Position numbers and translations under genes: made by a program
NCBI RefSeq assembly: GCF_000349945.1
Contig: NC_020516.1
Span: 1-64,000 of the forward strand
Length of the DNA: 64,000 bases
Source of the DNA: Azoarcus sp. KH32C
GTDB lineage: Bacteria > Pseudomonadota > Gammaproteobacteria > Burkholderiales > Rhodocyclaceae
Direction of reading: 5' to 3'
Notes under the pieces: generated by a model
What the model saw: the letters and a program-made list of their open reading frames with translations, nothing else
Told to the model about the DNA's origin: nothing
Database searches by the model: none
In this document: piece after piece, positions 1 to 10,945 of the stretch
Numbering within the stretch: the stretch's first letter is position 1
How the letters are laid out: every line of letters begins with the position of its first letter

Positions 1-321
1 TAGGTGCGTTTCATTTCGGTCTGCCAGAGTTTGGGTCAAACCGGAGATTTAATTGGATAATATCCTGTTTGTCAAGCACAATTTTTGAATGAACCTGTGG
101 ATAACTTCGCCCCCTGCGAGTAGAATCCACAGGTTCCGCTTTCTGCCGCACCCCAGCCGCAAATCCGCCATGTGCCGCCGTGCACCGGCGTTTGCGCTGT
201 GCGACCGGCCGAAGCATTCCGAACCTTATACCAAGCTGCCGTATCCAGCCCGCCGCCATGGTGTTGCATGGAGCCGGGCGCGTATCGACAAACCGTGCCA
301 CAAGCAACGTCCCCTCAGTCC
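1..321. promoter_or_regulatory. dnaA upstream region with DnaA box
   Basis: Non-coding stretch before dnaA. The first 90 bases are AT-rich compared with what follows. A perfect DnaA box lies on the minus strand at 96-104 (TGTGGATAA read on the plus strand), and a weaker box-like 9-mer, GAATCCACA, at 123-131. This fits an autoregulated dnaA promoter and could be part of an origin, but with one good box it is a weak origin candidate compared with the region at 43.6-44.2 kb. The part upstream of position 1 is not visible. Confidence 0.5.
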
Positions 322-1755
322 GTGAGCCAAGACTTCTGGTCCTTCTGCCTGTCGCGTCTTGAAACCGAGCTGCCCCAGCAGCAGTTCAATACCTGGATCA
401 AGACCCTGCAGGCAGCAGAGGACACGCCCGCGCCCGAACCGGCGCTGCGCCTGCTCGCGCCCAATCGTTTCGTCATGCAATGGGTGCGCGAGCGTTACAT
501 TCGCCGCATCGAGGAACTGGGCGAGGAGTTTCACGGCGAACCGCTGAAGCTCGAACTCACGCTGCCCGCCGGCGGAGCCACGCGCGCCGCGGCGCCCAAG
601 CCCGCGACCGCTGCGACCCCGGCCGCGAATGGCGACGCAGCGCCCGCGAGCGCCGCCCGCCCGGTCGCCGCGCCGGCGATCATCACGCGCAGCGAGCCGG
701 AACCGGCCAATGGCCCGTCTGAACTCGCCTACGAGAAGACACGCCTCAACCCCGACTTCACCTTCGACACGCTGGTCACCGGCCGCGCGAACGACCTCGC
801 CCGCGCCGCCGCGATGCAGGTCGCGCAGAACCCGGGTACGTCCTACAACCCGCTGTTCGTCTACGGCGGCGTCGGCCTCGGCAAGACCCACTTGGTGCAC
901 GCGATCGGCAACGCCGTCTACCGCCACAACCCGCGCGCGGTGATCCGCTACGTACACGTCGAGGACTACTACGCCGACGTCGTGCGCGCCTACCAGCAGA
1001 AGAGCTTCGACGCCTTCAAGCGCTACTACCGCTCGCTCGACCTCCTGCTGATCGACGACATCCAGTTCTTCAACAACAAGAACCGGACGCAGGAAGAGTT
1101 CTTCCACGCCTTCAACGCGCTGACCGAGGCGAGGAAGCAGATCGTCATCACCTGCGACACCTACCCGAAGGACATCCAGGGCCTCGAAGACCGCCTGATC
1201 TCGCGCTTCGACTGGGGCCTGACGGTGCAGATCGAACCGCCCGAGCTCGAGATGCGCGTCGCGATCCTGCAGAAGAAGGCCGAGGCGCTGCGCGTCGACC
1301 TGCACGACGATGTCGCCTTCCTGATCGCGAAGAACCTGCGCTCGAACGTGCGCGAGCTCGAAGGCGCGCTCAACAAGGTCGTCGCCTTCGCGCGCTTCCA
1401 CGGCCGCGGCATCTCGCTCGAAGTCGCGAAGGAGGCGCTGAAGGACCTCCTCAACGCGCACAACCGCCAGCTCACGATCGAACACATCCAGAAGACGGTC
1501 GCCGACTACTACAAGATCAAGATCGCCGACATGCACTCGAAGAAGCGCACGCGCGTGATCGCCCGTCCGCGCCAGGTCGCGATGTGGCTCGCGAAGGAAC
1601 TCACGCCGATGTCGCTGCCGGCGATCGGCGAAGCCTTCGGCGGACGCGATCACACGACGGTGCTGCACGCCTGCCGCACGATCACCGAGCTGCGCCTCGG
1701 CGATCACCAGCTCAACCACGACGTGCACGTCCTCACGCAGGTCCTGCGCGGATGA
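322..1755 (+). CDS. dnaA: Chromosomal replication initiator DnaA
   Basis: AAA+ ATPase that binds DnaA boxes and opens the origin. Read from the GTG at 322 the protein has 477 residues. Domain I starts with SQDFWSFCLSRLE, which aligns with the start of known DnaA proteins. An Ala/Pro-rich linker follows (about 85-130), then the AAA+ domain with Walker A GGVGLGKTH near 182-190 and Walker B LLLIDDIQF near 241-249. The C-terminal helix-turn-helix carries the DnaA signature GGRDHTTVLHA near 440-450. The frame is open further upstream (ATG at 268, another start at 172), but those extensions have no family similarity. No strong Shine-Dalgarno sequence precedes 322, so the start rests on homology. 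dnaN and gyrB follow in the usual order. Confidence 0.97.
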   Translation: MSQDFWSFCLSRLETELPQQQFNTWIKTLQAAEDTPAPEPALRLLAPNRFVMQWVRERYIRRIEELGEEFHGEPLKLELTLPAGGATRAAAPKPATAATPAANGDAAPASAARPVAAPAIITRSEPEPANGPSELAYEKTRLNPDFTFDTLVTGRANDLARAAAMQVAQNPGTSYNPLFVYGGVGLGKTHLVHAIGNAVYRHNPRAVIRYVHVEDYYADVVRAYQQKSFDAFKRYYRSLDLLLIDDIQFFNNKNRTQEEFFHAFNALTEARKQIVITCDTYPKDIQGLEDRLISRFDWGLTVQIEPPELEMRVAILQKKAEALRVDLHDDVAFLIAKNLRSNVRELEGALNKVVAFARFHGRGISLEVAKEALKDLLNAHNRQLTIEHIQKTVADYYKIKIADMHSKKRTRVIARPRQVAMWLAKELTPMSLPAIGEAFGGRDHTTVLHACRTITELRLGDHQLNHDVHVLTQVLRG

Positions 1756-1870
1756 GCCTGCGAGCTGCGATGCGCCCTGCCTCTGCCTATCTCTCCCCTA
1801 TTTGTAGACAGCACCTCCTGCACGCGCCGTCCGCGCAACCCGTATAACCCACTCGGAAGACTCTGACGCC

Positions 1871-2974
1871 ATGCTTCTGCTCAACACCAACCGCGACGCG
1901 ATCCTTGCACCGCTGCAGTCGGTCGCCGGCATTGTCGAAAAGCGCCACACCCTGCCGATCCTGTCGAACGTGCTGATCGAGAAGCGGGGCGACCAGCTCA
2001 CGATGCTTGCGACGGATATCGAGATCCAGATCCGCACGACGACGGGCGGGCACATCGGTGGCGAGGATGCTTCGATCACGGTTGCGGCGAAGAAGCTGCA
2101 GGACATCCTGCGCGCGCTGCCCGCCGGCGAAGTGACGCTGACGCTCGACGACAAGCGCCTGACGGTCAAGGCCGGCCGCAGCCGCTTCGCGCTGCAGACC
2201 CTGCCCGCCGCGGACTACCCGCGCATGAACCTGCCCGAAGCCGAGGCGACGCGCTTCACGGTGAGCCAGAAGCAGTTCAAGCGCCAGCTCGCGCAGGTCG
2301 CCTACGCGATGGCCCAGCAGGACATCCGCTACTACCTCAACGGCCTGCTGCTGATCGTCGCCGGCACGGAACTCCGGATGGTCGCGACCGACGGCCACCG
2401 CCTCGCCTTCGCTGCGAGCGCCCTGCCCGTCGAACTGGCACGCGCCGAAGCGATCCTGCCGCGCAAGACCGTGATGGAACTCGCGCGCCAGCTCGCCGAC
2501 ACCGAAGACCCGGTCGAAGTGATCCTCGCCGGCAACCAGGTCGTGTTCCGCTTCGGCCCGATCGAGCTGGTGTCGAAACTCATCGACGGCAAGTTCCCCG
2601 ACTACGAGCGCGTGATCCCGCAGAACCATCCGAAGATGATCACCTTCGAACGCGCGCCGCTCCTCGCGACGCTGTCGCGCGTCGCGATCCTGACCAACGA
2701 CAAGTTCCGCGGCGTGCGCCTCGTGCTCGGCGACGGCAGCCTGAAGATCGCCAGCACCAACGCCGAACAGGAAGAAGCCCAGGAAGAGCTCGAAGTCGAT
2801 TACCACGGCGATCCGCTCGACATCGGCTTCAACGTCACCTACCTGCTCGACGTGCTCAACAACACCCATGAAGACCATATCGAATGGCGCTTCAACGACG
2901 GCAATTCGAGCGCGCTGGTGACGCTCCCGGGCAACGACCAATTCAAGTACGTGGTCATGCCGATGCGAATCTGA
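1871..2974 (+). CDS. dnaN: DNA polymerase III beta sliding clamp
   Basis: The 367-residue beta clamp forms a dimeric ring that tethers polymerase III to DNA. Length and overall sequence match the three-repeat clamp fold: it starts MLLLNTNRDAIL and ends in the typical YVVMPMRI hydrophobic tail, part of the peptide-binding pocket used by polymerase and repair partners. It lies 115 bases after dnaA on the same strand, in the classical dnaA-dnaN-gyrB order (no recF between dnaN and gyrB, as is common in betaproteobacteria). A hairpin after the stop separates it from gyrB. Confidence 0.97.
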   Translation: MLLLNTNRDAILAPLQSVAGIVEKRHTLPILSNVLIEKRGDQLTMLATDIEIQIRTTTGGHIGGEDASITVAAKKLQDILRALPAGEVTLTLDDKRLTVKAGRSRFALQTLPAADYPRMNLPEAEATRFTVSQKQFKRQLAQVAYAMAQQDIRYYLNGLLLIVAGTELRMVATDGHRLAFAASALPVELARAEAILPRKTVMELARQLADTEDPVEVILAGNQVVFRFGPIELVSKLIDGKFPDYERVIPQNHPKMITFERAPLLATLSRVAILTNDKFRGVRLVLGDGSLKIASTNAEQEEAQEELEVDYHGDPLDIGFNVTYLLDVLNNTHEDHIEWRFNDGNSSALVTLPGNDQFKYVVMPMRI

Positions 2975-3007
2975 CGCCGGCCGGCGCACCGCCGGCTGTG
3001 TGCCCTC

Positions 3008-3029
3008 CGCCCCGGGCCCTCCCGGGGCG
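3008..3029 (+). terminator. Possible terminator after dnaN
   Basis: A perfect 9-bp inverted repeat (CGCCCCGGG, loop CCCT, CCCGGGGCG) is followed by TGTTCTTTG, which is only partly T-rich. It sits 33 bases after the dnaN stop and 30 before the gyrB start. It could be a terminator or attenuator between the two genes. Confidence 0.5.
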
Positions 3030-3059
3030 TGTTCTTTGATGAATCACCCGAGATAGACG

Positions 3060-5570
<2,511 letters not shown>

Positions 5571-5614
5571 TTTTTCTTGCATAGGACACGAGACAGGATT
5601 CGTGTCGCATTAGG

Positions 5615-5641
5615 AAAAAGGGCTCCGTTTGGAGCCCTTTT
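5615..5641 (+). terminator. Rho-independent terminator after gyrB
   Basis: Perfect stem AAAAAGGGCTCC / GGAGCCCTTTTT with a 4-base loop, ending in a T run, 44 bases after the gyrB stop. It closes the replication gene cluster. The AT-richer DUF262/HEPN insert begins just beyond it. Confidence 0.9.
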
Positions 5642-5802
5642 GCATTTCGCGGCTACTCACTGTCTGAAGTTCTTTCTCTACTGCCGACGACTGCCCATAG
5701 GGAACGCGAAAACATGCTCAAGTAGTTCGACATCCCCAAAGACGCGTTTTGTCGTTTACCATGCAACTCCAATGCAATGTAATTTCCGCTCGGGGGAAGC
5801 TT

Positions 5803-6981
5803 ATGACAAAAGACAAGCATGACGACTTCTCGCAGGAGATCCTGTTCGCTGATGAAGAGGGTAAGTCTGCCGCAGAATGGACTCATCTACCACCAGAGCG
5901 AGAGTTCTTCGCAAGTCCATATGATCCTCCTGTCAAGACGCTCGTTGCCGAGATCCGCGAGAAGGAGCTTATGGCGCGCCCCACCTTCCAGCGAAATGCT
6001 GTTTGGGATAGACGGCGGAAGAGCAAATTTGTCGAATCAATACTGTTGAACATTCCAATTCCCAATCTCTTCTTTGCCGAAGATGATGATGGGACGAAGG
6101 TCGTCGTCGATGGTCAGCAGAGACTTCTAGCCTTGAAGGATTACGTTGAGAATTCCTTTCCGTTGAATGGCTTGGACGTTTTGCATGAGCTTAACGGCAG
6201 ACGATTCGCCGACCTGACAGAGCGCCAACAGCGAATTATCAACAACCGAACCCTTCGTTGTTTAGTGATATCGGCAAAGAGCGACTCAGAAATCCGATTC
6301 GAGGTCTTTGAGCGACTAAATACCGGAGGACTACCTCTCAACGCACAAGAAGTTAGACACTGCGTATTCCGTGGAGCTCTAAATGATTTGCTCCATGAGC
6401 TTGCCAAACATCCCTCATGGCTTGCCTTGCTTGGGAAGGAAGAACCTGATAATCGAATGAACGACTGCGAACTGATACTTCGCTTCTTTGCCATCCGGGA
6501 TGCACTTCCAAATTATTCCCCGCCACTGAAAACACTGCTCAATTCCTATATGAAAGCTCACCGGAACCCGAGCCAACAGGAATTGACCGAGATGTGTAAC
6601 TCTTTTTTGGCAGCCGTCGATGCGGTATCGCGTGCTTTTCCGGGCCATCCATTCAGGCGCGCGCAACACAACGACAAGGGCGGAACTGAATGGGATAATT
6701 CACTAAATCGCGCTGTTTTCGACGTCCAGATGATCGTAATGGAAGGCGCTAATCCGAATTGGATCGAGACTCATTCCACCGAAATTGAGGCTCAGTTCAT
6801 CGAACTCTGTGTGAACGATCAACGATTTAGTGATTGTGTTAGCAGAGCTACTGCCGACAAGACTCGAATGGAGTACAGGCTTTTTAAGTGGAACGAATCA
6901 CTTAAGAATCTTGGAGCCCAATTGCCATATTCAGCAAGAATTCCTTTGGCTCCGACAATGGAAATTGGCGATGCCGAGTAA
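5803..6981 (+). CDS. DUF262 (GmrSD N-terminal-like) protein
   Basis: A 392-residue protein with the hallmarks of DUF262, the ParB-like nucleotide-dependent domain found in GmrS/GmrD restriction enzymes and other conflict systems. Motifs seen are QRNAVWD at 63-69, the DGQQR core in VDGQQRL at 102-108, and FERLNTGG...AQEVR at 169-185. I see no C-terminal DUF1524 HNH motif, so this is a stand-alone DUF262 protein and any nuclease activity would have to come from a partner. The chosen ATG at 5803 has a purine-rich GGGGGAA sequence a few bases upstream; the frame is open to 5749. The gene overlaps the next one by 11 bases, so translation is probably coupled. Base composition is clearly less GC-rich than gyrB or the genes after 8 kb, which points to lateral transfer. 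Function is inferred from family and context only. Confidence 0.85.
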   Translation: MTKDKHDDFSQEILFADEEGKSAAEWTHLPPEREFFASPYDPPVKTLVAEIREKELMARPTFQRNAVWDRRRKSKFVESILLNIPIPNLFFAEDDDGTKVVVDGQQRLLALKDYVENSFPLNGLDVLHELNGRRFADLTERQQRIINNRTLRCLVISAKSDSEIRFEVFERLNTGGLPLNAQEVRHCVFRGALNDLLHELAKHPSWLALLGKEEPDNRMNDCELILRFFAIRDALPNYSPPLKTLLNSYMKAHRNPSQQELTEMCNSFLAAVDAVSRAFPGHPFRRAQHNDKGGTEWDNSLNRAVFDVQMIVMEGANPNWIETHSTEIEAQFIELCVNDQRFSDCVSRATADKTRMEYRLFKWNESLKNLGAQLPYSARIPLAPTMEIGDAE

Positions 6982-7633
6982 TTCCTTGGAGGATTTCCGC
7001 TTCCGAATGGAAGAGGTGTCCTCCCTCTTGAATTCCGCCCAAGGATCGCAGGATCCTCGAAATGCCTCAATGTACGCCAAATGCGCGATAGTGCTAGCCT
7101 GTGCTGCACTCGAGCGGTATATGAATGATGTTCTTGAGGAATTCTGCAGCAGTTTTAATGAACAATCATGGCAAGAACTTAGCCAAGGGCGGCAGCGTTA
7201 CCTGCTGCGGCACATCGCACTCAAGATGGAGGAACGGGCAACGGCGTTTACCCGCCGGAACCAAGTTGAGGCGTCCGACTGTGACGCGCTAATCCGATTC
7301 GTTCGTTGCTGTGGAAGCGCCGTCGAGAATCCATCAAATTGGTCCTACTTCTCTGATTTTGGGATATTCGGGGAAGGAACGAGCGCACCAGACAGAATCG
7401 ATGCTGTTGTGCGCGCTTTTGATTCAAACGGGCGCAGCTTGTACGGATTTATGGAAGCGTGTGGGGAGGACCGCCGCCGCGTACTTTCAGGACTGCAACA
7501 ATTGGTGGAGGCTAGGCACGCAGCCGCCCATGCACTTAAGGGGACGACGCCGCCGGGCCCCGAAGACGGCATTGAGTGGGTTCGATCTGCCGTCGTCGTC
7601 GCGGAGTGTGTGGATAGATTCCTCGACCTCTAG
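6971..7633 (+). CDS. HEPN-domain protein (MAE_28990/MAE_18760-like)
   Basis: A 220-residue, mostly helical protein. The segment AACAALERYMNDVLEEF (around 43-59; ACAALERY is clear) and the RHAAAH motif at 182-187 fit the HEPN R-x4-H signature, with Arg182 and His187 as candidate RNase active-site residues. I place it with the MAE_28990/MAE_18760-type HEPN proteins from memory of the family. The ATG at 6971 lies inside the end of the DUF262 gene (11-base overlap), giving a two-gene unit; the frame is open further upstream inside that gene, but those starts are not needed. HEPN proteins of this kind are often toxins or effectors, so the pair may be a toxin-antitoxin or antiphage module. Composition matches the DUF262 gene rather than the chromosome around it. 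Confidence 0.72.
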   Translation: MPSNSLEDFRFRMEEVSSLLNSAQGSQDPRNASMYAKCAIVLACAALERYMNDVLEEFCSSFNEQSWQELSQGRQRYLLRHIALKMEERATAFTRRNQVEASDCDALIRFVRCCGSAVENPSNWSYFSDFGIFGEGTSAPDRIDAVVRAFDSNGRSLYGFMEACGEDRRRVLSGLQQLVEARHAAAHALKGTTPPGPEDGIEWVRSAVVVAECVDRFLDL

Positions 7634-8104
7634 GATCTATGAGGAAAAAAAGGGCATCGTCGTCACGTCAGCGAGCACTGTCAGCATCGCCATGCAAATA
7701 CCCGAAGCCGCTCGTTGCGGCAAGTCGCCCGCGGTTTTGTTGATGCATCAACGTCCACCTCGAAATACCCGACCAAGCGCACTCATTTGGCGCTCAATGC
7801 GTCCCGTTATCCCAACGCTGGTGCAAGTAACAGTTCCACGAAAATGCCGAGACAGCACATAGCATTGTTTTAATTTCCTTTTTCGCCCCAGGTAACAAAG
7901 GCCCGTAACTTGCGTGACTTCCCCCGAGCGTCGATTGCCGCAATCGTGTAATCCCCAGATGCTCCCGAACCAACACCTTGCGGTCATCGCTCGTTCAGGA
8001 CGTCTTTCCGCCTGAGCCGACGCCGTGTCTGCTTGGTGTTCGCATTCCAGAACGGCTGGCAGAAAGACTGTCGTCTTCATCCTTCGATAGCGAGGAGACA
8101 TGCC
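7634..8104. other. Intergenic region, no gene recognised
   Basis: About 470 bases between the HEPN gene and the CBS-domain gene. Composition moves from the AT-richer insert back towards the GC-rich chromosome. Open frames here are short and unlike known proteins. No flanking direct repeat or integrase remnant was seen. An AGGAGA ribosome-binding site at 8093-8098 belongs to the next gene. Confidence 0.5.
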
Positions 8105-8539
8105 ATGCCATACCGCCCCATTCGCGAAGTCATCGGTCAACGCCCATTCCCTACGGTCTCGCCCGGCAGCACGATCCGGAATTCGTCGATCATCATGCGG
8201 GAGATGAGATCCTCGGCCGTGCTGGTCGTGGAGAAGGGAATGTTGCTCGGCATCGTGACGGAACGGGATATTGTGTTCCGGGTCGTTTCTCTGGGTCTCG
8301 ATCCAGCGGCGACGTCGGTCGAGAGCGTCATGACGACGAGCGTGCAGACGATCCATGAGGACAAGCCTTTCGGTCACGCCTTGCATCTGATGTATGAAGG
8401 CGGGTTCCGTCACATGCCGGTGGTGGACGACAACGGGATCCCGGTCGGGTTGCTTGCCGCGCATGATGCGCTCGACATCGATGGTCTGCAGTTGGGGCAC
8501 GATCTGGTGCGTCGCGAGGAACTCACAGTCATCCTCTGA
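8105..8539 (+). CDS. CBS-domain pair protein
   Basis: A 144-residue stand-alone protein made of two CBS domains, which together form a Bateman module that usually binds adenosyl nucleotides. Repeat 1 includes SSAVLVVEKGMLLGIVTERDIV and repeat 2 includes HMPVVDDNGIPVGLLAAHDAL, both with the typical beta-strand, G-hydrophobic, DxD pattern. The ATG at 8105 follows an AGGAGA ribosome-binding site; an overlapping ATG at 8100 is out of frame. No catalytic domain is attached, so it probably acts as a small energy or nucleotide sensor, partner unknown. An unrecognised protein gene follows 40 bases later. Confidence 0.88.
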   Translation: MPYRPIREVIGQRPFPTVSPGSTIRNSSIIMREMRSSAVLVVEKGMLLGIVTERDIVFRVVSLGLDPAATSVESVMTTSVQTIHEDKPFGHALHLMYEGGFRHMPVVDDNGIPVGLLAAHDALDIDGLQLGHDLVRREELTVIL

Positions 8540-8579
8540 CGCGGGTCGCAGCGCCGCATGAAACACGAGTGGTTTCTTC

Positions 8580-9542
8580 ATGGACAGCAACGGACCAGTT
8601 ATTCGTTTGATGCAGTCGCCGGGCGAGGATTCGCCGCCGGAGGGTACGCGGCGGATCATCGACCGGCAGGAGCGGGTCTTCTACTGCGGCTACTGGGTCA
8701 AGACCTATCCGCTGCCCGCGGACTCCTTGCACGCCAAGAAGAACCTGATCGAGGCGCTGACCCGGCGCCTCTTCAATCACACGGAACACGGCCTGAACGT
8801 CCCCGGTGCGCGTCTCGCCGACGCGCGCGCGGCCTACGAGGCCGAGACGGACCCCGCCGCTCGCCGCATCAAGGGCGGCATGTTGGCGGGGGCGCTGTTC
8901 AATCGGGCGACGGACATCTTCCGCCACCTGGTGGAACTGCAGGCGGACGGCGTGGAAATCCTGACCGACTACCCGCTGGTGCAGGAATGCGGCAACTGTC
9001 TGATGGAGGCGCTGGAACTCGGGCGCCTGGTCCTGCATCGCAGCGGCGAGGAAGGGATCGACGAGCTGTGGGGCGAGCCTTTCCGGGCCTACTCGCTGCC
9101 AGTGGAAGAGTTTTACGAGGGCCGCTACATCAAGATCGGCCAATGCATGCGCGACATCGACCGGATCGCGGACAGCATGATCGAGAATTTCGGCTGCATT
9201 CCCGTCTTCGAAGGGATTGGGCCGGCAGTGAGGGAATTTGCGGCGGCGGCGCGCCTGAAGTGCGAGACGCTGCGGACCGATCGGGACATTTTCGATGTGT
9301 GGACGAAGTTCGTCACCGCGGGCGAGCGGCTCACCGGCTTCGCGCACGGCCACGGAACGGACGGCCGGGGGCGCCCTACCGGACGGCGCCTGCACAGCCA
9401 CGCCGACGGCCTCCAACTGATCGAGGCCGGACGCTTGCTGATCTTCTATCTCGTGCGCGCCCGCACGCCGATGCCGAAGAGCACGCGGGAGTATATCGAG
9501 CGGATCACGTTCTATCGGGAACGGGGGCGGATTCCGCGGTGA
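8580..9542 (+). CDS. Conserved hypothetical protein
   Basis: A 320-residue protein I do not recognise. Composition and codon use match the host chromosome, and no other strand or frame gives a better protein. It appears soluble: no signal peptide and no membrane segment. Visible features are a mixed helical middle part with CGNCLMEALELGRLVLH and a basic, Gly-rich stretch near 265-285 (HGTDGRGRPTGRR) before a helical C-terminus. The start is uncertain, because neither the ATG at 8580 nor the one at 8610 has a clear ribosome-binding site. It follows the CBS gene on the same strand and ends 27 bases from the stop of the convergent Fic gene. Confidence 0.7.
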   Translation: MDSNGPVIRLMQSPGEDSPPEGTRRIIDRQERVFYCGYWVKTYPLPADSLHAKKNLIEALTRRLFNHTEHGLNVPGARLADARAAYEAETDPAARRIKGGMLAGALFNRATDIFRHLVELQADGVEILTDYPLVQECGNCLMEALELGRLVLHRSGEEGIDELWGEPFRAYSLPVEEFYEGRYIKIGQCMRDIDRIADSMIENFGCIPVFEGIGPAVREFAAAARLKCETLRTDRDIFDVWTKFVTAGERLTGFAHGHGTDGRGRPTGRRLHSHADGLQLIEAGRLLIFYLVRARTPMPKSTREYIERITFYRERGRIPR

Positions 9543-9569
9543 CTGCCGCGACGATTCGGACTTTGCTCG

Positions 9570-10850
9570 TTATTTGAGCTTCGTCCTTGGCGCCGGGGGC
9601 TTTCTCGCGGCTGTCCTGGCTTTGACGAGTTGTCTCAGCGCCTCGGGATCTACGTCCAGATCGCCTGCCGGATAGAGGTTGGGCAAGAGGGAGCCGAGGG
9701 CATGCATGGGGAAGCCGACTCGAACCTTGCCGCGTGGGGTGTCCGAGACGAGAAATCCTTCGAGGACGAGCGCATTGAGCACATCCCTGGCTGTCCTCTC
9801 CGGGAGGCCGGTGATGCGGCTTGCCTCCATGCGCTCGAACTCGCCGGTACTGAACGCATGGATGAAGAGGTAGGCAGACTCGGGCTTGAGATCGAAGCGC
9901 ACCCTCCGGAAAAAATGCTCGGCTCGAAACCTGAAGTTGTCGAGTGCAAACATCCGGGCCATGAACCTGGCCTGATCGACAGCAGTTTGCATCGCGTACT
10001 CGCAAAACTCCGCCAAGCGCTTTTCGGACAGATTCCCGCGCCCGTCGAGATCGCCCATTCGAGGCTCGTCGGCCCCGGCCAGTTTGGCCTTGTACTCGTC
10101 GGCGGTCTTCGCGAACCCTCGGGACATTGACCAGAGGGACGCGCCATTGACTCCGCATTCGCGGAGCATCGCGTCGATGGCGATCCGCGCGACACGACCG
10201 TTTCCGTCGAGGAAGGGGTGAATCCACACGAGGCGATGATGGGCCGCGAACGCCGCAAGAATGCCGTCCAGCTTGCTGATTCCGCCCTTTTTCGACCATT
10301 CAAGGCGCTGGCCGTAGATCCTTGCGAAGCGCTCCAGAAAACGATCGAGCGTGTCCGCTCTGGGTGCGAGGTGTATGCCGACGTGGACGTCCCTCTCGCG
10401 GAATCTTCCGGGCTCCATGAAGCTGCCGTCCTTCAGCTTGAGCATTTCCTCCGGCAAGTGCTCGCAGAAACGCCGGTGAACCTCAAGGAGGAAGGGCGGC
10501 AAGGAATCCTTATCGAGCGACTGGAACTTGGCCCATCGGTCTGCCTCGATGTGAGCAAATGCGAGACTCTGCAAGTCCTTCTGCTCCATCTCCGCCTTCA
10601 CCTCGAACAGCGCCTTCTCGATATCGATCGGCAGGGTGTGATGGCCCTCGATCAAGTTCGAGTAGTAACAGTTCATCCCGGAGACAAGCTCGGAGAGACT
10701 TCTCGCGGTCGCGGGAACCAGTGCGGCATCGAGGCAAGCTGAGGCTTCCGACAACTCGTGAGCGAACCCGACCAGCGAGTTGTAGACAGGCCGGGAGCTA
10801 TCGATGACCAGCGGTTCCATCTGCGACGGGTCGTCGTATAGCTCGATCAT
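9570..10850 (-). CDS. Fic family protein with N-terminal inhibitory helix
   Basis: A 426-residue Fic-domain protein. The catalytic loop HPFLDGNGR at 211-219 matches the active Fic consensus HxFx(D/E)GNGR, so it should transfer AMP (or another nucleotide group) to hydroxyl side chains of target proteins. An inhibitory-helix motif, SNLIEG at 64-69 ([S/T]xxxE[G/N] with Glu68), lies in the same chain, so activity is probably self-restrained and needs no separate antitoxin. Residues after about 300 look like a winged helix-turn-helix (ASRITGLPERTARDVLNALVLEGFLV), as in many DUF4172/Fic_N-type proteins. Target unknown. Repeats lie directly upstream of the start and may be an operator. Base composition is less GC-rich than the neighbours. 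Confidence 0.92.
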   Translation of the reverse strand: MIELYDDPSQMEPLVIDSSRPVYNSLVGFAHELSEASACLDAALVPATARSLSELVSGMNCYYSNLIEGHHTLPIDIEKALFEVKAEMEQKDLQSLAFAHIEADRWAKFQSLDKDSLPPFLLEVHRRFCEHLPEEMLKLKDGSFMEPGRFRERDVHVGIHLAPRADTLDRFLERFARIYGQRLEWSKKGGISKLDGILAAFAAHHRLVWIHPFLDGNGRVARIAIDAMLRECGVNGASLWSMSRGFAKTADEYKAKLAGADEPRMGDLDGRGNLSEKRLAEFCEYAMQTAVDQARFMARMFALDNFRFRAEHFFRRVRFDLKPESAYLFIHAFSTGEFERMEASRITGLPERTARDVLNALVLEGFLVSDTPRGKVRVGFPMHALGSLLPNLYPAGDLDVDPEALRQLVKARTAARKPPAPRTKLK

Positions 10851-10867
10851 TTTTTGCCTAGTTTATT

Positions 10868-10945
10868 GCCGATGTTTCATCCGATTATAAACATCTAGTC
10901 ATCAAGTAGTTAGATTTATAAGAACGCTATATTTCGCCGATGTTT
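10868..10945. repeat. Repeats in the Fic promoter region
   Basis: GCCGATGTTT occurs at 10868-10877 and again at 10936-10945, and the inverted copy AAACATC at 10889-10895 pairs with GATGTTT at 10871-10877 around an 11-base spacer. The elements are 18-95 bases upstream of the fic start, in an AT-rich stretch. They look like an operator, perhaps for the Fic protein's own C-terminal winged helix (inference). Confidence 0.45.

Noticed and set aside
172..321. Extended DnaA N-terminus from earlier starts
   Set aside because: The extra residues do not resemble any DnaA; the GTG at 322 gives the family N-terminus.
1..321. dnaA upstream region as the main origin
   Set aside because: It has one perfect and one weak DnaA box only in the visible part; it is kept as a promoter-type region, though sequence left of position 1 could change that.
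226..1728. Long minus-strand open frame across dnaA, and similar frames opposite dnaN, gyrB, gabD, gabT and uvrA
   Set aside because: High GC content leaves antisense frames open; translations are rich in Arg, Val and Leu runs, resemble no family, and lie wholly over well-supported genes.
5571..7640. Flanking direct repeats or integrase marking the DUF262-HEPN insert
   Set aside because: I looked for them by eye on both sides and saw none; the lateral-transfer idea rests on composition only.
7634..8104. Open frame 7311-7862 and fragments downstream of the HEPN gene
   Set aside because: Mostly in the HEPN gene's shadow, with no motif and no start signal.
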